DNA of 13,712 nucleotides, from positions 1-13,712 of the forward strand of contig LWDP01000047.1 in assembly GCA_002087915.1 (NCBI GenBank). Direction: 5' to 3'. Below are positions 1 through 6,216 of this stretch, one piece after another. How positions within the stretch are numbered: position 1 is the first letter of the stretch; the number at the start of each line of letters is the position of its first letter. The notes beneath the pieces were generated by a model, which worked only from the letters and a program-made list of their open reading frames with translations, ran no database searches and was not told the DNA's origin. The translations under genes were made by a program, and so were the position numbers. This stretch comes from Enterospora canceri (lineage: Eukaryota; Microsporidia; Enterocytozoonidae).

Positions 1-287
1 TGTTCGCATTCTCATTGGTGTATCCATTGATATGGAAGAATAAGACAGTGTCAGAAAGGTATCGAATCTGCAGTCAGCAAATATTTGCATGCTTAGGAAA
101 CGATTTGAATATTACAGTGAATGCCGATAATGAAATCCATTTTCCATACATCTGGCCTGACAGCATTGATTATAATTTGGTTGATTTTCTCAAAAAGTCA
201 ATATTGTTCAATCAGGATAAAAGATGCTCAGCTGAACAGTTGTTAGCACATCCATTCATTACGCAAAATGATGAAGTGAATGACTAA
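1..287 (+). CDS. Protein kinase, C-terminal part (5' end outside window; possibly Mps1-like)
   Basis: The reading frame is open from the left edge (first full codon at 3) to a TAA at 285-287, so this is the C-terminal piece of a longer gene. It looks like the end of a eukaryotic protein kinase C-lobe: a hydrophobic helix near the edge (FSLVYPLIW), then a terminal block with the kinase subdomain XI pattern KRCSAEQLLAHPFI, whose Arg normally pairs with the APE-motif Glu. The stretch NEIHFPYI followed about 10 residues later by a helix leading into that block recalls the end of Mps1/TTK spindle-checkpoint kinases, but this is a weak resemblance from memory. The ATP-binding and catalytic loops are outside the window, so activity cannot be judged. 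It converges with the replication factor C gene, 38 bases away. Confidence 0.75.
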   Translation, partial: FAFSLVYPLIWKNKTVSERYRICSQQIFACLGNDLNITVNADNEIHFPYIWPDSIDYNLVDFLKKSILFNQDKRCSAEQLLAHPFITQNDEVND

Positions 288-325
288 ATTAAGTTCAATC
301 ATTCATTATTTTAACTCACTTACTT

Positions 326-1126
326 TCACCCGATGTTATTTCTCCTAATGCTCTCATAAATCGCTTCATCTAAACAACCATTCAAGCATTGTCTTTCTAA
401 TTCTCCTAGTTTGATGGCTGATTCTCCATCTTCTACTTTATAAATTAGCTGTCTAATATAGTCTAGTGCTGATATATTCTCATTCTCAACATCTGTAGCA
501 TCACAATCAAAAGCACAAAAGTAATCAACCAACCTTATCAAATCAGCCACGTTAACATTAACAACACTTCCATATTTCACTCCTTGAAGAACATTCAACA
601 TCTTCCTGAGATCACCATTGGTATTATCATATGCTCTTCTAATAACTTGCTCAGGCAAATCAATTTTGATACCAGTTAATATTTCATCAAACGGCACCTT
701 ATTGAATTTTATCTTCACAGTTCTGCTTTTGATCGGATCTATTATTTTGCTGATGTAGTTTGTGATGAATATGAATGTTGTACTGTTGTAATCTTCTAAG
801 ACTCTTCTCAAACAAGTTTGCGAATCTCTTGTTAAATTTTCACATTCATCCAACACTATGAACTTCTTACCAATGTATTGGGCTTGCTTTTTCACAACAT
901 TTCTTATCACATCAATTCCTCTCTCATCTGATCCATTTAGAAACAAAGTGCTTTCATATTTTTGAGAAATCAATTTGGCAAATGTTGTCTTTCCTGTTCC
1001 TGGTGGGCCATACAATAGTAAATGTGGAATATCACTATTTGATCTAAGTAGATTCTTAAGATATACTGGACCTATGAATGAATCTGTATTAATTGGTCTG
1101 TATGTTTCTGTCCAATTCTCAGGCAT
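326..1126 (-). CDS. RFC2: Replication factor C small subunit (yeast Rfc2-like)
   Basis: This 266-residue AAA+ protein is a subunit of the clamp loader that opens PCNA onto primed DNA in the nucleus. It begins with the RFC family WxExYRP pattern (W5-P11), then Walker A GPPGTGKTT at 40-48, the RFC-specific SDERGIDVIR block at about 66-75, and a Walker B written DECE (93-96). The sequence NYISKIIDPIKSR at 123-135 matches the Rfc2/human RFC4 type better than Rfc3 or Rfc4. The arginine finger is kept, but the family SRC motif reads SRT (134-136). The protein is shorter than the usual 320-350 residues, with the loss in the C-terminal collar region. The open frame extends to 1201, but the start at 1126 is preferred because the homologous sequence begins there and a CCCC signal lies just upstream. 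The exact subunit is less sure than the family. Confidence 0.92.
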   Translation of the reverse strand: MPENWTETYRPINTDSFIGPVYLKNLLRSNSDIPHLLLYGPPGTGKTTFAKLISQKYESTLFLNGSDERGIDVIRNVVKKQAQYIGKKFIVLDECENLTRDSQTCLRRVLEDYNSTTFIFITNYISKIIDPIKSRTVKIKFNKVPFDEILTGIKIDLPEQVIRRAYDNTNGDLRKMLNVLQGVKYGSVVNVNVADLIRLVDYFCAFDCDATDVENENISALDYIRQLIYKVEDGESAIKLGELERQCLNGCLDEAIYESIRRNNIG

Positions 1127-1133
1127 GAATAAT

Positions 1134-1145
1134 GGGGTAAAATTA
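1134..1145 (-). promoter_or_regulatory. CCC-type start signal of the RFC gene
   Basis: Read on the minus strand, an ATTTTACCCC element ends 7 bases before the ATG at 1126. It agrees with the signal seen in front of most genes here, and supports the internal Met as the true start rather than the one at 1201. Confidence 0.55.
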
Positions 1146-1250
1146 TTGCTTTCATAAATGATGACGGGAATGAATCGTGTTGCTGTTTCAAACCACAACA
1201 CGTTATATTTTGACAGTTGGAAATAAGATCATCAAAATACATCCTCAGGC

Positions 1251-1266
1251 TGATAAAGCTTTATCA
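1251..1266. repeat. 16-base perfect palindrome, TGATAAAGCTTTATCA
   Basis: The 16 bases equal their own reverse complement. They lie in the 253-base divergent spacer between the RFC start (1126) and the nuclease start (1380), which otherwise holds only AT-rich sequence and no RNA gene that I can see. A dimeric regulator could bind here, but AT-rich DNA makes such palindromes fairly likely by chance. Confidence 0.6.
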
Positions 1267-1372
1267 TATAACTATCATAAATACAACACGTTTATACCAA
1301 ATTGCTGACATAATTATATTGCAACAAAAAGTATCATATCACTGTTTTAAACTATTTAAGAAGTATCAACTG

Positions 1373-1380
1373 TATAAATA
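1373..1380 (+). promoter_or_regulatory. TATA-like box before the nuclease gene
   Basis: TATAAATA ends on the A of the first ATG (1380) of the nuclease gene. If it works as a TATA element, transcription would start downstream of that ATG and favour the second ATG at 1386. This gene has no CCC signal. An AT-rich spacer can give this string by chance. Confidence 0.3.
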
Positions 1381-1814
1381 TGTTTATGTCGAGTATTGGA
1401 TTAGTAACTAAAGTCATTGATGGGGATACAATACGTGTGAAGTTCTACAAGGATCAAACGAACCTGAAGGGTTTAACTGACGAAATCAAAATACGATTTG
1501 CTGGAATGGACACTCCTGAATTGAATGAAACCAACGGAAAGGAACCAGAACGGTGGGCGTATGACGCAAAGAATTTCGTAGAAAAAATTATCGGCAACAC
1601 GAACGTAAAAGTTGAATTTCTTGGAATTGATAGGTTCAATAGAGACATAGGTATAATTCACCTGATTAATGGAACTGATTTGAATCAATTATTAATTGAA
1701 GGCGGATACGCTAAAATCTACAAGGGAAACAATCAACAATATGGTAGAAAACTAGCAGAATATCAGGAGGCAGAGAACAGGGCCAGAATGAAACGATTGC
1801 GGTTATGGCAATAA
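1380..1814 (+). CDS. Staphylococcal-nuclease-fold (SNc/thermonuclease) protein
   Basis: The 144-residue protein is essentially a single SNc (OB-fold) domain, predicted to be a calcium-dependent nuclease cutting DNA or RNA. The active-site residues of the family are all present: D16 in VIDGDT, R39, D44 and E47 in RFAGMDTPE, and R88 in DRFNRD (equivalent to Asp21, Arg35, Asp40, Glu43 and Arg87 of the bacterial enzyme). The C-terminal helix YQEAENRARMKRLRLW is also typical. There is no signal peptide or membrane segment, so it should be intracellular, unlike the secreted bacterial form or membrane-anchored fungal Lcl3. The second ATG at 1386 (142 residues) is an equally good start. It is transcribed away from RFC. 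Biological role unknown; a fungal-type ancestor or a lateral acquisition are both possible. Confidence 0.9.
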   Translation: MFMSSIGLVTKVIDGDTIRVKFYKDQTNLKGLTDEIKIRFAGMDTPELNETNGKEPERWAYDAKNFVEKIIGNTNVKVEFLGIDRFNRDIGIIHLINGTDLNQLLIEGGYAKIYKGNNQQYGRKLAEYQEAENRARMKRLRLWQ

Positions 1815-1969
1815 ATAGTGATATAGCTTTCTTATTTCCTACGTTCGTCAGCAGCTAGACTAAATAGTTTATCAATCATGATAGGTTTACTTCTAAAAAT
1901 TATTTTAAAACCTGAAATTAATCGAAATGATTAGAAACACAGTTTTACACTGAATTCAGTACTGACAGG

Positions 1970-2107
1970 TTATCTCTCTTGATAAATGGTATTTGAAGAA
2001 TTTCCTGATCTTCTTCCTTGTACTGCGATTTTCTTTAATCTCTCCTTTTGAGTATGAACTTGTGAATAATAGTTTACTACAAATGTATCTAGCACATGCT
2101 TATTCAT
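1970..2107 (-). CDS. Doubtful 45-codon ORF abutting the septin stop codon
   Basis: On the minus strand an ATG (2107-2105) follows the septin TAA (2110-2108) with no base between, and in the same frame. It opens 45 codons ending at a TAA (1972-1970). The peptide starts MNKHVLDTFVVNYY and continues with a basic, polar stretch (QKERLKKI, GRRSG). I recognise no family. It could be a small separate gene reached by reinitiation, a septin extension reached by stop readthrough, the remnant of a longer septin C-terminus cut off by a new stop, or chance. The remaining sequence between the nuclease stop (1814) and 1970 shows nothing I can name. Confidence 0.3.
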   Translation of the reverse strand: MNKHVLDTFVVNYYSQVHTQKERLKKIAVQGRRSGNSSNTIYQER

Positions 2108-2965
2108 TTATTCACCTAAAATCTTCTTTTTACGGCTTATTCTTTCCTTGATCTCATCCAATTCGTGTTGCTTTCCATTCAATTTAGTAAGCAGACTTTG
2201 TCCATTCACCACTTTCCCAGCCAGAATGTTTATTCTGTATGTATCGTAGAGGAATTCTGTTTCTTCATAGTAGCCTAGTGTCTCTTTCTCTAACACATCC
2301 TGTCTCAATTTGTGGAAATCAAAATTGTCTCTTTTAACTACTCCCCAGTTATATTCCTTGATTTCACTGCAATCTGTTGTACAACTTATGAAATATGATT
2401 CGTGGTTGCTGAATGTTGTTGAAATGAGTCGACGAATTTCATTGATTTCTTCAGGCACAAGCAAATCTGATTTAGCAACAACTGGTATGATTGTACAATA
2501 CTCTGATATTGCAGTCATTGCATCCACATCACTCTGTTTCAAATAATTGACTGGTTCTAGGAAGTAAATGCATAGGTGAATTCGAGGGTCTTCTATTTCT
2601 GATTTCACCTTGTTGTCAAACTGTGCTGAATACTCATCATATTTCTGTAGTAGAAACTCTCTAATAGGCTGAGTTACGTTAGAATTATTAACACAATCAC
2701 CAATACCATCGATCTTGGTCAAATCCATTCTAATTTTCAGGTTCTCTTCTTCCAAATCCAAGTTAGTTGTTTCAATTCTGCAAGATTCCTGAATTATTTT
2801 GGTATTGAAATGCTCTTTGAATACGATCTGTCCAAGAAAGTTGTTGATGAATGTTGTCTTTCCCAATCCGTGTGAACCTGCAACAGCCATATTGAATCTG
2901 ATTCCCTTTTCAGTATGTATTTTGTGCTTTAGATTTGGTAGATTAGCTATTCCAATCTCTTTCAT
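2108..2965 (-). CDS. Septin (Cdc12/Cdc11-like)
   Basis: This 285-residue septin is a GTP-binding filament protein that forms cortical scaffolds in fungi. It starts with the septin polybasic/entry sequence IGIANLPN (4-11), then a P-loop GSHGLGKTT at 30-38. A G3 region reads DGIGD instead of the usual DTPGFGD, G4 is AKSD, and the septin-specific YNWG comes near the end of the G domain. Only a short charged helix (about 30 residues) follows, so the long C-terminal coiled coil of many septins is missing. The N-terminus resembles yeast Cdc12/Cdc11 more than Cdc3 or Cdc10, which is tentative. The open frame runs up to 3040, but that would add a hydrophobic segment and overlap the SNARE gene, so the Met at 2965 is preferred. 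Confidence 0.92.
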   Translation of the reverse strand: MKEIGIANLPNLKHKIHTEKGIRFNMAVAGSHGLGKTTFINNFLGQIVFKEHFNTKIIQESCRIETTNLDLEEENLKIRMDLTKIDGIGDCVNNSNVTQPIREFLLQKYDEYSAQFDNKVKSEIEDPRIHLCIYFLEPVNYLKQSDVDAMTAISEYCTIIPVVAKSDLLVPEEINEIRRLISTTFSNHESYFISCTTDCSEIKEYNWGVVKRDNFDFHKLRQDVLEKETLGYYEETEFLYDTYRINILAGKVVNGQSLLTKLNGKQHELDEIKERISRKKKILGE

Positions 2966-2969
2966 AGAC

Positions 2970-3017
2970 AAATAAACTAAGAGAAATAAAAATAGAAGAT
3001 GAAACAGGTAAATAAAC
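2970..3017. promoter_or_regulatory. Septin/SNARE divergent spacer with two AAATAAAC copies
   Basis: The two genes start only 52 bases apart (2965 minus, 3018 plus), so the whole bidirectional promoter must be about this size or reach into the genes. It contains AAATAAAC twice in the same orientation, at 2970-2977 and 3010-3017, the second touching the SNARE ATG. The string resembles forkhead-type sites. There is no CCC run near either start, unlike most genes in the window. A shared regulator is an inference. Confidence 0.35.
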
Positions 3018-3266
3018 ATGAACAGTGACCTATTTAACATGGCTATGAGTCATTGCGATGTAATCAAAGATGATTTGGATGCACAAGATGAGAAATTGAT
3101 GGGGGTTCATAATAAGATCAGGGATTATTCAGATGGATTGGATTTTAATGAGAAATATCTACAAAAGTTAAAGAAGACAGCCAACATGAAGAAAACATAC
3201 TGTGTTATCTTTGCAATTGGGCTGGTCTTTACTACAGCATTCATAGTAATAAAAATAAAGAAATAA
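3018..3266 (+). CDS. Minimal tail-anchored Qc-type SNARE
   Basis: An 82-residue protein made of one SNARE helix and a C-terminal membrane anchor. Residues about 3-55 form heptads of hydrophobic residues (M10, I16, L20, then L27, V30, I34, L41, L48, L51). The zero-layer glutamine is probably Q23 in DDLDAQDEKL, a context like that of Qc SNAREs such as syntaxin 6/Tlg1 or the C-terminal SNAP-25 helix. A 18-residue transmembrane segment (61-78) follows, ending in KIKK, so it would be tail-anchored with the SNARE helix in the cytosol and act in vesicle fusion. There is no N-terminal regulatory domain, and only 22 residues precede the zero layer, just enough for the N-terminal layers. It could equally be a Bet1/Sft1-type protein. 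Divergent from the septin. Confidence 0.75.
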   Translation: MNSDLFNMAMSHCDVIKDDLDAQDEKLMGVHNKIRDYSDGLDFNEKYLQKLKKTANMKKTYCVIFAIGLVFTTAFIVIKIKK

Positions 3267-3272
3267 ATCGAA

Positions 3273-3284
3273 TTATTTTAACCC
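3273..3284 (+). promoter_or_regulatory. CCC-type start signal of SBDS
   Basis: TTATTTTAACCC ends two bases before the ATG at 3287. It is nearly identical to the elements in front of SWD2 and Ran, and lies in the 20-base gap after the SNARE stop. Confidence 0.6.
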
Positions 3285-3286
3285 AA

Positions 3287-4036
3287 ATGTTCCTTCCCGA
3301 GACAAATTTCAAGTTTGTGAACATTTCTATTGTAACATACAAGTTAAAATTGAATAAAACACTTACATTTGAAGTAGCTTGTTATCCAAATAAGCTATAC
3401 GAGTACAAACAGATCAAAACACTTGCATTTCTTAGGGATAATTTTCAAGAAATTCTACAAAGTGATGTAATATACAAGAATATAGCACAAGGAGAAGCAA
3501 GTGATGGACTTACAGAGTTAGATTCGAAGATTCAGACAGAAGGTTATGAATTTAGCAATGAAGACAAAAATCTAATCAGAATCAAATTCATTCTTGATAA
3601 TGGATACGAAAGAAAGGATAAGGAAACAACCAAACAAGAAAACATTAAGGTTGAGAATGAATTGGTCAATTTGATTCAGAAGAAGATCAAATACAAAGGT
3701 GAATACATGACACAAGAAGCACTAAGAGTAGAGATTATATCAATGGGTATAATAAGCAAATGTAGTATACAGAAGGGTGGCATCAAGAAGCTTGTTAGTG
3801 ATGTAATGAAGAAACTTGATGATAAAGAAGGATTCAGTAGAGTTGAATTCATCATTGAATTGTGGGATAAAGAAAATGACTGTAGAAACCTAACAGAATT
3901 CAAGGAGTATCAAATTGAGGAGAATATCTATAGAATGCCTAGTGACATAATGCACAATTTTACAGCATATTTAAATGAGAATAGCATCGATTACTTCATA
4001 AGACAGGAAGATGAGGAATCGGAAGACATCTGTTGA
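3287..4036 (+). CDS. SDO1: Ribosome maturation protein SBDS/Sdo1
   Basis: The 249-residue protein has the same length as human SBDS (250). With the GTPase Efl1 it releases eIF6 from late pre-60S subunits so that they can join 40S. The N-terminal FYSH domain (about 1-95) is clear: a start of the form F.PxxxxKxxNxxIVxxK, then TFEVACYPNKLYEY (compare FEIACYKNK in human), the LDEVLQ-like FQEILQSDVIYKNIAQGEAS, and the region where the family reads ILxKGExQVSDKER, here IQTEGYEFSNEDK. A helical domain II (about 100-170) and an RRM-like third domain ending in acidic residues follow. No key part seems to be missing. It lies 20 bases after the SNARE and 64 bases before eS28, another ribosome gene. Confidence 0.93.
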   Translation: MFLPETNFKFVNISIVTYKLKLNKTLTFEVACYPNKLYEYKQIKTLAFLRDNFQEILQSDVIYKNIAQGEASDGLTELDSKIQTEGYEFSNEDKNLIRIKFILDNGYERKDKETTKQENIKVENELVNLIQKKIKYKGEYMTQEALRVEIISMGIISKCSIQKGGIKKLVSDVMKKLDDKEGFSRVEFIIELWDKENDCRNLTEFKEYQIEENIYRMPSDIMHNFTAYLNENSIDYFIRQEDEESEDIC

Positions 4037-4076
4037 TTACGATAACTTGCAACAAACCTAAATATTTTTTGCCTAA

Positions 4077-4098
4077 AAATTTGAATTTTTTCCACCCC
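4077..4098 (+). promoter_or_regulatory. AAATTT plus CCCC start signal of eS28
   Basis: AAATTT at 4077-4082 is followed by a T-rich run and CCCC at 4095-4098, two bases before the ATG at 4101. Both elements match the paired signal described in microsporidian genes, which is strongest in highly expressed ribosomal protein genes. Confidence 0.65.
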
Positions 4099-4100
4099 AA

Positions 4101-4364
4101 ATGAGTGCTAGTAAAAAGATCGAAAAGAAAGTCACAGAGGATGTTCCAACAGAAGAGATTGAAAAGACAGTTGATGAAGACCAGTTTCTGGCTGAAGTAA
4201 TCAACGTATACAGTGTAATTGGTTCTGGTGGTTCATTGAGACAATGTAGGGTGGAAGTAAAGAAAACTGGTAGAACACTAATTAGAGCAATTTATGGTCC
4301 AGTGAAAGTTGGCGACCTGATTCAACTTAGAGATTGTGTGAGAGAATCAAGAAAATTCAAGTAA
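4101..4364 (+). CDS. RPS28: 40S ribosomal protein eS28 with N-terminal extension
   Basis: Residues 29-87 match eS28, a small OB-fold protein of the 40S subunit near the mRNA exit/E-site side. The diagnostic features are AEVINVYSVIGSGGSLRQCRVE, where the family has ARVxKVLGRTGSxGxxxQVRVEF, then LIRAIYGPVKVGDLI (family: IxRNVKGPVREGDxL) and the closing RESRKFK (family: xEREARRLR). The conserved Asn of RNVKGP is Ala here. Usual eS28 proteins have 63-69 residues; this one has 87 because of a highly charged 28-residue N-terminal leader rich in Lys and Glu. There is no internal Met in the leader, so the extension is unlikely to be a start error. The gene ends 5 bases from the convergent NOB1 stop. 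Confidence 0.92.
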   Translation: MSASKKIEKKVTEDVPTEEIEKTVDEDQFLAEVINVYSVIGSGGSLRQCRVEVKKTGRTLIRAIYGPVKVGDLIQLRDCVRESRKFK

Positions 4365-4369
4365 TTTAG

Positions 4370-5050
4370 TCAACTTAGATATTTCTTACTCTTTTTGTGC
4401 TTGATATATTTCTTGTATTCTACGGTGTCCTCACACCCAATTTCATTACCATTTTTATCGCATATTTTCTTCTCTTTCTGCTCATATCCCTTCTTCAAAC
4501 ACATCACTTCAGTCCCATTCTTAATTATAAATCCAACACGTGTGATTGTCTTGTATCCACATGATTTACAGAAATCAATATCATCTTCATAAATTCTGAA
4601 ACAAGTAAAACACCTGTATTTGTAGTATTTGTCACTCAATCCACTCTCTTGTAGTCCTAATCCATCCAATACTCCTCTTATTCCATTATCATCTGTGTGC
4701 ATTACCACATTTTTAATCTTCCTATAGTTTTCAGCTGTAATCCACTCATCCTGTCCATTCTCCTCTTCTACTTCCCTATGTATCTCATAGAATAATGCTA
4801 CCAATTCAATATCAACACAACTCAAGTTGCTCTTTTTATCAATCAAAAACTCTCTGATCTTTCTGATACTTTCTTCTGATGGATTTCTCACTTTCAAATT
4901 CACGTATTTTTGCCCAATAATCTCACGAGACTCCTTGTCTCGTAATTCGTTGTCCACTCCTTCTGTCGTATACACGTCTATTGTACCAACATCCACTCTT
5001 TTTAATATTGCACATGTGTCAATCACTGCTATTTGATTGTTATTCAACAT
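4370..5050 (-). CDS. NOB1: NOB1, PIN-domain endonuclease of 18S rRNA maturation
   Basis: NOB1 cuts the 3' end of 18S rRNA (site D) in late pre-40S particles. The 226-residue protein has a PIN domain with acidic residues at D11 (VIDTCAIL), E35, D80 (LSCVDIELVAL) and D120/D121 (MHTDDNGIRGVL, where relatives read TTDFAMQNVL), preceded by the NOB1 signature DEWITAENYRK (101-111). A zinc ribbon follows: C147, C150, C161 and C164 in YRCFTC and FCKSCG. The C-terminus is Lys-rich (HKKSKK). It is much shorter than human NOB1 (412), having lost insertions and tail but keeping both functional parts. It is transcribed in the same direction as RCC1, 24 bases downstream of it, with its own CCC signal. Confidence 0.93.
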   Translation of the reverse strand: MLNNNQIAVIDTCAILKRVDVGTIDVYTTEGVDNELRDKESREIIGQKYVNLKVRNPSEESIRKIREFLIDKKSNLSCVDIELVALFYEIHREVEEENGQDEWITAENYRKIKNVVMHTDDNGIRGVLDGLGLQESGLSDKYYKYRCFTCFRIYEDDIDFCKSCGYKTITRVGFIIKNGTEVMCLKKGYEQKEKKICDKNGNEIGCEDTVEYKKYIKHKKSKKYLS

Positions 5051-5051
5051 T

Positions 5052-5063
5052 GGGTATAAAATA
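5052..5063 (-). promoter_or_regulatory. CCC-type start signal of NOB1
   Basis: On the minus strand, TATTTTATACCC ends one base before the ATG at 5050. It fits in the 24-base gap after the RCC1 stop, so NOB1 probably has its own promoter inside the RCC1 3' end. Confidence 0.6.
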
Positions 5064-5074
5064 TTCCTATCAAT

Positions 5075-6172
5075 TTATTCAGTGTAAATCAACGTATAGT
5101 TTCCACCACATTGGTAGTCTATAATTCTACCAAAATCAAACTGTATTTCAGTCAGCTTCGATACCTCTTCAATTCTATTCTCTAGCCCACATTCACATTC
5201 TACGTTTATTCCTGCTGCATAGAGCTTATTCTTCTTCTCAACCACTATGAAGTCACCACCAGACCTAATTCTCTCAAACCCATCTGCTATTTTAGTTGGC
5301 TTCTTCAATGTCTTATTCCCCCCACAAATTCCAAACTGTTTTTGTCCATTTTCACCACAACCAAATATTCCACCACCTTTCTGCATAATGAGAGTGTGAT
5401 TGTAACCACAGGCCACATCCACCACATTCTGAATTCCTAACTTGTATTTCAGGTCTCCTGGTTCCAATGTCCCATTTCCAAGCTGTCCATTACAATTAGA
5501 TCCCCATGAGAACACTTCTCCACCATCATTCATTCCTAAAGAGTGATATGCCCCAGCAGCCACCCTTATAAACCTATAGTTCTCTTCCTTATTCCTGATA
5601 CTGCTTATTTGCATTGGTATTAGAACATACTTCTCTCTTCTTATCCTATGCTTTCTTCCTAGTTGATATGACTCATTTGCCCCCATTGACCAGATGTCTC
5701 CTGTTTTACTAAGCATAAGAATGTGATTCATTCCTGCATCTATGCTTGTAATACCCTTCAGGTTCGAAACCTGTCTAAATCCAATTCCAAATTTGCTATT
5801 TAAACTGAATCCAAATACCCCATTAGTAGACTTGAATGTCCCACACAAGTAGACATGACCCTTCTTAGTCAAAAATGCCGAATAACTTGCTCCAGCACAG
5901 ATATCGACTATTTCATCTCTCGTATTGGTTTCAACCTTCTTAATTCCTTCTTCATCTACCCCATCTCGTCCCAGGGCGTAATCGTCATTCACACCCCAGC
6001 TGTACAATTCACCATTTTCACATAGCACCAGAACATGCATCTTTCCACAAGCCATCTTTCTGATCCTTCTGTCTCTGAAGAACTCTATTTCAATTGGTTT
6101 ATCCACAAATATGTACTCTTCTGAGTGGGCTAGTTGCCCCATGATATTTGATCCAAATCCAAAGAGTGCCAT
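5075..6172 (-). CDS. RCC1: RCC1, guanine-nucleotide exchange factor for Ran
   Basis: The 365-residue protein is a seven-bladed RCC1 propeller. Seven repeat cores of the form xxxGxNxxxQLG are visible, among them FGFGSNIMGQL, YSWGVNDDYALGRDG, YLCGTFKSTNGVFGF, WSMGANESYQLG and FSWGSNCNGQLGNG. WGVNDxxALGRD and the odd GTFKSTNGVFGF blade (human: GSFRDNNGVIGL) are specific to the true chromatin RCC1/Prp20 rather than to other RCC1-repeat proteins. On chromatin it loads Ran with GTP, making the gradient that drives nuclear transport and spindle assembly. It is shorter than human RCC1 (421), having no basic N-terminal tail before the first blade. The start at 6172 follows a CCCC run. Its substrate, Ran, is encoded about 1 kb away. 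Confidence 0.93.
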   Translation of the reverse strand: MALFGFGSNIMGQLAHSEEYIFVDKPIEIEFFRDRRIRKMACGKMHVLVLCENGELYSWGVNDDYALGRDGVDEEGIKKVETNTRDEIVDICAGASYSAFLTKKGHVYLCGTFKSTNGVFGFSLNSKFGIGFRQVSNLKGITSIDAGMNHILMLSKTGDIWSMGANESYQLGRKHRIRREKYVLIPMQISSIRNKEENYRFIRVAAGAYHSLGMNDGGEVFSWGSNCNGQLGNGTLEPGDLKYKLGIQNVVDVACGYNHTLIMQKGGGIFGCGENGQKQFGICGGNKTLKKPTKIADGFERIRSGGDFIVVEKKNKLYAAGINVECECGLENRIEEVSKLTEIQFDFGRIIDYQCGGNYTLIYTE

Positions 6173-6187
6173 AGGGGAGTTGAAAAA
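6173..6187 (-). promoter_or_regulatory. CCCC start signal of RCC1
   Basis: On the minus strand TTTTTCAACTCCCCT directly precedes the ATG at 6172. The 44-base spacer up to 6217 has to serve both RCC1 and the TBC gene. Confidence 0.55.
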
Positions 6188-6207
6188 TCAGGAAAAAACA
6201 AAGGAAG

Positions 6208-6210
6208 CCC
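6208..6210 (+). promoter_or_regulatory. CCC start signal of the TBC gene
   Basis: GAAGCCC ends 6 bases before the ATG at 6217, inside the 44-base spacer shared with RCC1. The AT-rich half of the signal is not evident on this strand. Confidence 0.4.
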
Positions 6211-6216
6211 TGTGAA

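Noticed and set aside
1127..1201. Upstream extension of the RFC frame as an organelle-targeting leader
   Set aside because: The family begins at WTETYRP, and the CCCC signal lies just upstream of the internal Met; the extension has no typical targeting pattern.
2966..3040. A 25-residue hydrophobic N-terminal extension of the septin as a signal or membrane segment
   Set aside because: It would overlap the SNARE coding region, and septin homology begins at the Met at 2965; septins are cytosolic.
5761..5773. GGTTCGAAACC, which resembles the T-loop of a tRNA
   Set aside because: It lies inside the RCC1 coding sequence, and no acceptor stem, D-arm or anticodon arm fits around it.
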